Assembly (NCBI GenBank): GCA_027576995.1 | Contig: JANBQC010000008.1 | Location: 84,631-148,630, forward strand | DNA length: 64,000 nucleotides | Reading direction: 5' to 3' | Source of the DNA: Dimargaris cristalligena | Lineage: Eukaryota; Kickxellomycota; Dimargaritomycetes; Dimargaritales; Dimargaritaceae | In this document: positions 56,336 to 64,000 of the stretch, one piece after another | How the letters are laid out: each line of letters begins with the position of its first letter | How positions within the stretch are numbered: position 1 is the stretch's first letter | Position numbers and translations under genes: made by a program | Notes under the pieces: model-generated | Told to the model about the DNA's origin: nothing | Seen by the model: only the letters and a program-made list of their open reading frames with translations | Databases searched by the model: none

Positions 56336-56602
56336 CTACCCATGATCAACTACGGGGTCATCGTACAGCCAGTCGCAATCTACAATCGGATTGGTCGGTA
56401 AGGACCGATGGTCCACCCAGATATATTTATCCAGTTCCAGAAAATCAACGTCGTAGTTCGAATACAACTGCCCTTGGTTTTTGTTTACCCGTGCAGTGGG
56501 CTGTTCAGGGTGGTCGCGGGTGTGAGGCCGTAGTTTGGTGGATACTGAGCCGAGTAGTCCAGCAGCGAGGCTGAACGCGGCCAGTTTCGCCCAAACATGC
56601 AT
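56336..56602 (-). CDS. small secreted protein, unknown function
   Basis: Encodes 88 residues. MHVWAKLAAFSLAAGLLGSV is a strong signal peptide; the predicted cut is after about residue 20-22. The mature part is polar and acidic (YDVDFLELDKYIWVDH, DCDWLYDDPVVDHG) with a single cysteine. It ends 9 bp upstream of the zinc-finger pseudogene start, on the same strand but in another frame. It may be an independent small secreted protein or a first exon of something longer. No homologue recognised. Confidence 0.45.
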   Translation of the reverse strand: MHVWAKLAAFSLAAGLLGSVSTKLRPHTRDHPEQPTARVNKNQGQLYSNYDVDFLELDKYIWVDHRSLPTNPIVDCDWLYDDPVVDHG

Positions 56603-56879
56603 TTTGGGAGCTGTTTAATATATAGAGTAACTAATACTACCCAACACAAAAGGTGGGTTATATAATTGTAGTGATAGACGCAATACAAATAATATGGAGG
56701 CACTCAGTCTAAGGTGGGTCTTGATAAAAGGTGCATATATTAGCAGGTGACCTGTGTGATAAACGATATAATCTGGGGGTCAAAAGGAAAATAAAAGTAT
56801 TGGATACAAAGCTGCCCGGAATACTCCTTGTTAAGACTACGCGGATAATGGACCGTTCACACCACCACCCATCTAATAC

Positions 56880-56912
<33 letters not shown>

Positions 56913-58039
56913 AGGTTCAGTTCAGCTGTAAAACCAAAAAGCCCGTTTGATATGTAAGGTCCTGCTGGTTAAAGATAAAGGTTTCTCCTATTTTTCCGCT
57001 TCCGTCTCATTCAACATTTTTTACTATTGTGTTGAATTATGGCACCATCCCATTCTGCCTGTGTCGCCAAATCTGGCCTACTCGACTATCGGCAAAAAAA
57101 GGGTTGAAGGTGGGGTTATGAGGGAAATGGGGGAAGGGATGGCGAAGTTCTTCACAGCCCGGAAATGGTGGCGATACCCTGTATATCAGTTGGTAGTGCG
57201 AAGGGCCAAGCGGAAGATCCACAAAATAATTATATAGATAGACACTCTTTTTGCCCTTGGACTTCGCGTTGCCATTGAAGCTGACATCTAACCATGGGTA
57301 GCGCAATCATGAGCGGGTCGCAGCCAACTAATATGTATAAGCACTCCCTTATTGCACGCCGGAAAGCCCCCTCCCTGAGTTATAGTCGGCCGGCAAATGC
57401 ATTGGACAATTCACTCTTGGTCTATAAATTAGGGATATATTTAGTATCGGAAGTATAGTAGTGGGCTATCAATGGGCTACACAGGGTGTGTTCTGGTACA
57501 ATACTTCCTAATTAATGACTAATATTCGCCATATTAGATTGGTCAATTGGAACTATACTGGTCAGAGCGTTTGCGGAGGCCATGCCCAATCCTACTACCG
57601 ATGTAAATCTAGCCCATTTCCCCCAAGGTGCTCTGGGCCCAACCAACTCCTTGAACTCTAACGAGGGCTCATCTGCCTATTTACAGATGGGTACGCCACC
57701 GACGGTTCTCAAATTTTTCTCATTTCGATTTTAAAAAGAGTCAATGTCCGTTAAAGATTCGCTAATGGGGGGATGCCTGGAAGTCTTGGTATGCCATTCG
57801 CTGGATAGAATCCCGTATTTAAACTAGTCGGGGTATACCAGCCCAACTAGTTAAGAAAATATCACGCAAGTTACTGGTGTAGATGATAGAGAGATACGCT
57901 GTGGTTTATTGGAGAATTATGGGGTTATTTATTGAGTCTATGGCTGTGATATTACAGAGCCTTGGAGGGTGTATATTTCAATAATCCTCATAAAACGACC
58001 GAATGAAAGGGGTTCCGTAAAATAACCCAAGTTTGAATG
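56603..58039. other. intergenic
   Basis: AT-rich with a (TA)n-(TG)n microsatellite; the scattered ORFs (56947-57306) have no domain. No gene or RNA is supported. Confidence 0.5.
56881..56912. repeat. (TA)8-(TG)8 compound microsatellite
   Basis: Directly visible TA run joined to a TG run. Confidence 0.9.
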
Positions 58040-58193
58040 GGCTAATTGGAGTAGAGAATGATGCAGGAATGTATAGAGGTTGGGCGAATGATAAATATTG
58101 CGGCGCATAGTGAACAGACACTGGGAGGAGTAGTGTTGGCCTTGTCACTTTAGGGCGGAGGACGAGGGCTAGTTCGTCACTCATACCGTGACA

Positions 58194-58382
58194 CTAGTTC
58201 TGGGTGAAGCTCTTTCCCCTCTTGGCATCACGGCGGATGAGGGTCTGTTCCTCACTACCGCTGCGACGCACCAAGGGCGAAAGGTGGGAAAGGGCAGAAG
58301 TGTCGGGCAGGCTGGCCAGGGCAACAACACCCAGGGCAAAGGCGGCGACAAGGAAGGTCTTGATGAAAGAAGCGGACTGCAT
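58194..58382 (-). CDS. tiny secreted peptide precursor, copy 1
   Basis: Encodes 62 residues from ATG 58382. The frame is open further upstream to 58511, but the paralogue and TATA spacing support this start. A signal peptide (MQSASFIKTFLVAAFALGVV) is followed by a short pro-part (LPDTSALSHLSP). Then come three dibasic sites of Kex2 type: LVRR, LIRR and AKR. Full cleavage would release SGSEEQTLI(RR) and GKSFTQN, both without cysteines. Residues from SPLVRR to the C-terminus are identical to copy 2; the few differences lie in the signal and pro regions. Function unknown; a secreted signalling peptide is a reasonable guess. Confidence 0.75.
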   Translation of the reverse strand: MQSASFIKTFLVAAFALGVVALASLPDTSALSHLSPLVRRSGSEEQTLIRRDAKRGKSFTQN

Positions 58383-58512
58383 TATGAAGAGGGGGAAGTG
58401 GGAGTTTGAGTGGGGGAAGGGAGGAGTAAAAACGTTGGATTGGAATGAAGAAGTGAGGTAAATGGATGGGATGCTTGGATAATATTGAGAGTACCGGTGG
58501 GCGGATGGCAAC

Positions 58513-58520
58513 CTTTTATA
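58513..58520 (-). promoter_or_regulatory. TATA box of peptide gene copy 1
   Basis: TATAAAAG on the minus strand, about 131 bp upstream of the ATG, in the same place as in copy 2. Confidence 0.6.
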
Positions 58521-58525
58521 TTAGA

Positions 58526-60321
58526 GTGACCAGAAGGTTAATGAGCTACCACTCCTCAGTGGCCGGTTTATTATGTATTTCTCTAGTCACCCAGCAACGA
58601 AACACCGTCAAGACCTAATGCCCTACTATACGATAATTTTTTGAGGGTGGCGGGGGAAAACCGGCCAATCCTTCGATTATGTTATTTTTCACTCTCTAGC
58701 TAATTATATGACCCTGTAATATAGGCATAGCTTCGGCACGGCCAATACACCATGGCATTACCGTGAGGAGTTGGTCCATATTTAAATTTTAGGTATTCGC
58801 TACACTTAATAATGGCGCGGTTTAGATCGACAGCTTTGTAAGAAACGGTCGATTAAAACGGGTCCTGGGATCCCTACCATCGAACTGCGCACTGGACCAC
58901 CCCGTCGATTATCCCTCCAATGCCCCCGTTTGGTTTTCATCGCTCAGGAAATGGACCCTACTAGATTCTTTAGAAAAAAAACCAATATTATCCATATTGA
59001 CCTACATACCTAAGTCTCTAGAGTCAAGTGTATGTACGCCGCTTAGCTGATGAAAAGTCATATCCTCCCTCCAACTAATAATATGGGTGAAATTCAAGCC
59101 AGCTGTATAAAGTTTTACATGATTTGTGTATGGGAGAGTATGTGGGAATAACCATTTTAACCAGTAATGTTGGCCCCATCTAATGGATTTTCCGTTATAC
59201 AGCCGGGATGAACTTCTCCCATATAAACCATCCTGTAACAGACCAAAACTGCTAAACTACCATGAAGCAAGGCTACAAAGTTAGTCCCGCGACAATTTAC
59301 AGTGCACCCCCACCTATACAAGTGAGCCACTGAACTGAGGATAGCTGGGCTCCGTGTTTAACGAACAGTAAAAACCTACATCCCAGGTTGGAGAACTATG
59401 GGGGCACTATGGCTAATCGATATGGGTCACCACCACCCAGACCTTCACAAGGGGATGTGGATAAACACCTTCTCACCCTTCTCCCTTAGCTATTAGACTG
59501 CAGCAGTGAAGTAAAACAATTCCCTTCTGTTCCCCATGCTTCTCTTCATAAGGCCGTTATCCTTGGACAAAGGTGCGGAATCCAACGAGTGACTAATCCC
59601 TTGGAGAGTGTATGTATACCTCTTTACCTCCTGTCCCCTTTGGTGTCAATTAAAACGCCCGTCGGACTTCGGCTAATCGTTCCCCTGGCCGGATAAACAT
59701 AATCCGTGATGGCCCTTTTCCAAGTTGAACGGTCGCTGCAAGCCACACTGTAGATTATTATAACCACCCCCCTTTATGCTATGGTATTGTATTCTTCCCT
59801 CGATTAGTTGATCATCACCGTGGAAAAGAAGGTTCACGGGAAGCCAATTAGGGTGTTGTTAACACACAGTAGGGTGGCTATTGGGCATGGATGGTCCCAT
59901 CGAAGGGGGCTGTGACTGTTAAGAAGAATAAGAAGTCCGTAAATCCCCAAGGGCTGTAACAACGACCTAGGTGGCCCGAGTCCGGGAAATCCCAATACAT
60001 ACTACTAGTCTCCCCCATTTATTAGATGAGACTGGCCCCAAGCCACAGGATGTAATACAAAGCCTCTATGAGAAACCCTCGAAAGAGAAGTCTCATTAAA
60101 TCCCGTCTCTTCCAGAGGAGTAGCACTTTGGTCTACTCCCCTAACTTAACTTCAGAAAATACTATGAGTGAAATGGACGATAGTGCGCCTAAGCGATATT
60201 CCGGCTAGGAATACCAATACCATAAGTGTAGTGAATTCATTGCTGGTGACTAAAGGTGGGACAACCGTTTTTGGGGCCAACCAGTTCTCGTATTTCCTGT
60301 CACTGTATTCCGAGTCATTCA
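58526..60321. other. loop between the two peptide genes
   Basis: About 1.8 kb with no supported gene. It contains MITE copy C and should hold upstream control regions of both divergent peptide genes. Confidence 0.5.
59084..59221 (+). mobile_element. MITE copy C, 138 bp, TA-flanked
   Basis: Starts TGGGTGAAATTCAAGCCAGC and ends GGGATGAACTTCTCCCA. The two ends are inverted copies with about 22 matches in 27 bp, flanked by TA on both sides. Same length and orientation as copy A, about 33 kb away, and clearly similar over the full length. Confidence 0.85.
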
Positions 60322-60322
60322 A

Positions 60323-60330
60323 TATAAAAG
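60323..60330 (+). promoter_or_regulatory. TATA box of peptide gene copy 2
   Basis: TATAAAAG about 131 bp upstream of the ATG, conserved with copy 1; a pyrimidine-rich leader lies between it and the start codon. Confidence 0.6.
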
Positions 60331-60460
60331 GTTACCATCCGCCCACCGGTATTCTCAATATTATCCAAGCATTCTACCCATTTACCTCACTTCTTCATTC
60401 CAATCCAACATTTTTACTCCTCCCTTCCCCCACTCAAACTCCCACTTCCCCCTCTTCATA

Positions 60461-60649
60461 ATGCAGTCCGCTTCTTTCATCAAGACCTTCCTTGTCGCCG
60501 CCCTCGCCTTGGGTGCTTTTGCCCTGGCCAGCCTGCCCGACACTTCTGCCCTTTCCCACTCTTCACCCCTAGTGCGCCGCAGCGGTAGTGAGGAACAGAC
60601 CCTCATCCGCCGTGATGCCAAGAGGGGAAAGAGCTTCACCCAGAACTAG
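60461..60649 (+). CDS. tiny secreted peptide precursor, copy 2
   Basis: Encodes 62 residues. The signal peptide MQSASFIKTFLVAALALGAF is followed by LPDTSALSHSSP, then LVRR, LIRR and AKR dibasic sites. It differs from copy 1 at only about four residues (two in the hydrophobic core zone, one next to it, and Leu to Ser in the pro-part). The C-terminal 28 residues are identical, although several codons there differ silently. That pattern suggests selection on the processed tail. No cysteine, no known domain. Confidence 0.75.
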   Translation: MQSASFIKTFLVAALALGAFALASLPDTSALSHSSPLVRRSGSEEQTLIRRDAKRGKSFTQN

Positions 60650-60805
60650 GTCTATAGCATGCATGACAAACTACCCTCATCCTCCACCCCAAAGCGACAA
60701 GACCAGCACCCCTCCCTCCAGTTTCCGGCCACTATTCCCAGCAACAGTACCATCCACCAATCCACCCATCCTTCTCTATACACTATTGCATTACTATTCA
60801 TTCGC

Positions 60806-61224
60806 TTACATATATTTAGATAGTTAGTATTGGCCCATTTATAAAACCGGGTATTTTAGTTGAATATATATTTACATACTATCCGTCTGCTGTGTTATAA
60901 CGGCAATGTCAATTGAATAGAAAATGGCTTGAACCCCACAAATATACTCAAATGCCGATATACTTTTCTGAATATTGATGTCTGTGATAAGGGTCACTCT
61001 ACAAGATAATGGGGAGGATGACAATAGTTATAGGTATGCATAAGCTTGGGAGACAGTGTTATTAACCATAATTTCCATGGATCCAGAGTGCAGATGGCAC
61101 TGAGATATAGAAGGTGGATTTAACAATGACCCAATGAAGAAGCAAATTATAGATAATAGTAAGCCAAAGAATTAGTGATTAATTACTAGGAAATGTCTAG
61201 GGGAATTAAGAACTCAGTTTTTGC
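60806..61224. other. intergenic
   Basis: AT-rich; nothing recognisable. Confidence 0.5.
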
Positions 61225-62832
61225 CCGGGTTAATCACTCTTAGTCCTTTAAGAGTCCTGGGGATAGGCTTCTAATGGTAGGTGGGGCTTAGGCTCAGCCA
61301 AGTAGTTACTAGCATCAGGTACAGGGTATAACACTAACTAATAAATGCTAAGCAGCCAGTATATATAAGGGATGTGCAGTGGGCACACTTACTAGTCAGC
61401 TATGGGGGTGTGAGTATAGATAGAGTTTATTAGGGGTAAACTAAGGGTAAGAAAAAGCTCCAACCTCTAATCAGTCCCAATGGGGCCTGGTTATATATAT
61501 GCAGGGACAAATCCAGAGGGAGGTATCAAGGTAAGGATACTACTAAGACTAAGGTATAGGTAAATAGGCTGACCTGATGGCTGCTAGTATCTGGAAAACT
61601 TGGAGGGTAACTAGAAGAGTCTAATGGATCAGTACTTAAGTGATTAATACAAATAGGTAGAGTCTGGCTGGGGGAAGGTTATATAATAAAGGATAATCCC
61701 ATAATACTGGGTGTAACTATAGGAAATCTAATAAGGTACTATAAGGCCTAATATAGTCAAATGCTAAGCCATCCAGATTATGGTGGATTCAATGGTTTGA
61801 CAGTTATTTAAGTCAAATTTTAATATATACTAGTGTATAGGTTATATAGGCCCACCATAATGTTGGAGTATCTATGGCCTCTTTCACTTGTTGGGAACAT
61901 TCAACAATATATACATACATCCCAACTGCAAATATCTGTATCAGTTACTATAATCACTCCTAGACTATATATTATTCCATATGTGCTCTCAGTATAACTC
62001 ATAATCAAAATCTTATAAAACTCTATACTAAAAACCCCTACTAACCAGAATAGCATTTACAAGCCATTGTTATCAATAGCCCAGCTCACCATTTGAACAG
62101 TAATTATTAGGCACTACTAGGACCAGGGCTTGTGTGTTGGGGTCAATTAAACTACCCATTGTTATTATAATCTTATGATATACCTTCTATATTGTTTGAA
62201 ACATTAATATATAAGGGCCTACATTTACCTATTCTAATTTTAATATTTGGAATTATTGGACCATCTAATCCTCCGTAATATGGACACTATAGTATCCATC
62301 CCTATAAGGCCTTATAGCACCATATTAACCTTCCCATAGTCACCCCTGGTACTATGTAATTACCTTATATCATATAACTCTTCCCCTTCTGGACTCCAGC
62401 TCTTCACACTAATCACTCAAGTGCTGATCTGAAAACTCTTCTGGTTACCATCAGAGTCTTCTGGATACTAGCAGCCATCTGGTTAGCCTATTTACCTATA
62501 CTGTAGTCTTAGTAGTAGTCTTCTCTTAGGACCTCCTTCTGGAGTTGTCCCTGCATATATATAACTAGGCCCTATTAGGACCAGTTAGATTCCTCAGCTT
62601 ATTCTGACCCCCTACTTTACCCCAATGAACTCCATATATACTCACTCCCCCATAGCTGGCTAGTAAGTGTGCCCACTGCATGTCCCTTGCATATACTGGC
62701 TACTTAGCCTTTATTAGTTAGTGTTGTACCCTATACCTGATACTAGTAGCTGCTTAGCTGAGCCTAAGCCCCACCTACTGTTAAAAGCCTATCCTTGGGA
62801 CTCTTGATGGACTAAGCGTGGTTAACCCAGGT
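61225..62832. mobile_element. 1.6-kb fold-back element with arms of about 530 bp
   Basis: The left end (CCCGGGTTAATCACTCTTAG) and the complement of the right end (ACCTGGGTTAACCACGCTTA) match. The similarity continues inward: GTAGGTGGGGCTTAGGCTCA is identical in both arms, then CAGTGGGCACACTTACTAG, then GGTATAGGTAAATAGGCT near 400 bp in. Arms run roughly 61225-61755 and 62300-62832, leaving a loop of about 550 bp. No ORF of 60 codons lies in it, and I saw no clear target duplication. It is best described as a non-autonomous long-TIR or fold-back transposon. Confidence 0.8.
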
Positions 62833-63765
62833 AACACCATTATACTAGATTTAGTACATATGGCCAGTTGGCAACACTAATACCATTTACTGATGACTAA
62901 GAGCCACAAATGAATTTTCGAAACTAAAATATATTGGCAATATTATTATATACCCCTGGTTGCAGAACAATCTACCCTATTAAAAACAGCCCAATTGGCT
63001 TTGTTGCTACCCAATTGGGTATGTGTTTATTATGGGAGTCATATACCAGCCTTCCCGGTTAACACTTGAAGGCCTACTCTACACACCTTCACTACTGACC
63101 CGAGCTTCTCTTAGATAACATTGGGGTCTTCCAAACACACGTAAATAATGTTAATGAACAAGTCAGCAAGTGTATAAACTAATAACGAATATTGAGTATC
63201 TAGTGTGACGTTTTATTGAAGCATATAATAGTAGGGAATTGTATGTATGTAGCGAATGTGCAAATAGTCGAAAACCAGTAGGATCATAGTAATCTAAGGC
63301 TACTCAAATACCAAAATGCCCTTCCTTTTATAATAGAGTATTAAGCACCCAAGCTGAGAGGAGGGCGAGTGGATGCTCCTTGTAATGATATAGAAGTTAA
63401 TAGAAAACCTCACTTTGTTTAGCGTCAATGTTGGTGTTAAGTTAAATATTTATTCGAGGTGTGTAAACAAGTGAGATAAAAATAAGTAAGCAATTAAAAG
63501 AGCTAGAAAGGTGATGGTGTGAGTTGTCGAAGATGACAATGATTGTTATTTTTCCACGTCCACCGAGGACATTCTTTTATAAAGGATTGGGGTAGTTGTT
63601 GGGGCCGGGATGCAATTGTGGCGTGTTGTGGTAAAGCCGGGATACTGCGGAAGAATGCAAGGCAGTGGTGACTCAAACTGCCAAGTGATAATTAGAAGGG
63701 ACGCAGAGGGACACATCAATAATAAAACATGCATTAGACAAGTTACTTAAAATGTCACACTCTTG
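62833..63765. other. intergenic
   Basis: AT-rich, no gene supported. A 62-codon minus-strand ORF at 63546-63734 has no recognisable feature. Confidence 0.5.
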
Positions 63766-63915
63766 TCATTTACTTGGGGGCTCTTTACCCTGATCCGGTC
63801 TGGGGGTAGGACCAAATACCTCGCTACCGATGGCCTGGGAATAAGCACATAGCGACAGGTTTTGTGTGGGCATGGCAGGGTTGGCCCTGGCAGTATTTCC
63901 GGGTCTTCCTTCATT
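63766..63915 (-). other. possible terminal exon of a gene extending off the right edge
   Basis: A minus-strand frame ending in TGA at 63766 has protein-like composition (NPAMPTQNLSLCAYSQAIGS, then TPRPDQGKEPPSK). It follows possible AG acceptors near 63912. GC content and third-base use rise here compared with the preceding AT-rich sequence. No domain recognised; the upstream exons would lie beyond 64000. Confidence 0.25.
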
Positions 63916-64000
63916 GGAGAATTATTCGTCTGTGGGAAGCTCTACCCCATTTGTAGACCTAGCCCTCCGGACTGTTTGATTGATGTTGGATACCCTTGCC

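Larger units (their letters stand above)
58040..58525 (-). repeat. left arm of inverted duplication carrying peptide gene copy 1
   Basis: The complement of this segment matches 60322-60805 over promoter, coding region and 3' flank. The promoter matches best (gene-proximal ~140 bp nearly identical from the TATA box on) and similarity fades in the 3' flank. Boundaries were set by eye and are approximate. Confidence 0.8.
60322..60805 (+). repeat. right arm of inverted duplication carrying peptide gene copy 2
   Basis: Counterpart of 58040-58525 in opposite orientation. Similarity begins at the TATA box and continues through the gene into the 3' flank (catgcatgacaaactaccct region), where it becomes patchy. 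Confidence 0.8.

Noticed and set aside
63546..63734. 62-codon minus-strand ORF with hydrophobic start (MHVLLLMCPS)
   Set aside because: The hydrophobic run is short and followed by Pro/Thr-rich sequence without processing sites; resembles chance translation of AT-rich DNA.

Overview
The window reads as nuclear DNA of a filamentous, probably early-diverging fungus. Genes carry spliceosomal introns of about 130-320 bp with GTAAGT-type donors and short AT-rich acceptors. The core proteins are eukaryotic: a Nup93/Nic96 nucleoporin, PEX3, mitochondrial [2Fe-2S] ferredoxin, GCN5 acetyltransferase and a CaM kinase-type kinase. A giant multimodular NRPS is fungal in style. An MRH receptor whose tail resembles animal cation-dependent mannose-6-phosphate receptor, together with the NRPS, fits a basal lineage such as Zoopagomycota/Kickxellomycotina. 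That placement is inference from gene content, not something the sequence proves.

Layout. 1-19.1 kb is the 3' part of one NRPS gene, 5'-truncated by the window edge: a partial C domain, then a decayed A-T-C unit, then A-T-E-C-A-T-C-A-T-E-C-A-T and a terminal epimerization-like domain. 20.3-21.8 kb (minus) is an SLC35F-type transporter facing the NRPS tail to tail. 22-27 kb is gene-poor: one unresolved exon candidate, one small secreted protein and two copies of a 138-bp TA-flanked MITE. 27.3-31.7 kb (minus) holds a CaMK-like kinase and an M20 peptidase. 33.7-45.1 kb holds the M6P-receptor-like protein, a DEAD-box helicase with mitochondrial-type N-terminus, a secreted protein with an acidic LD repeat, a stand-alone retropepsin plus dUTPase-like gene, and Nup93. 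47.1-54.9 kb holds PEX3, ferredoxin and GCN5. 55.6-56.6 kb holds a broken C2H2 zinc-finger gene and another small secreted protein.

The right end (58-63 kb) is repeat-structured. Two nearly identical tiny secreted peptide precursors, each with dibasic Kex2-type sites, lie head to head as arms of an inverted duplication with a third MITE copy in the loop. A separate 1.6-kb fold-back element with arms of about 530 bp follows. A possible terminal exon of a gene running off the right edge ends at 63766.

How they work together: most genes are unrelated housekeeping genes. PEX3, the receptor and GCN5 serve peroxisome, endosome and chromatin roles; ferredoxin and probably the helicase act in mitochondria. 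The NRPS is the one evident secondary-metabolism gene; no tailoring enzymes are visible downstream of it, only the transporter. All domain calls, exon joins and specificity residues were read by eye with no database search.
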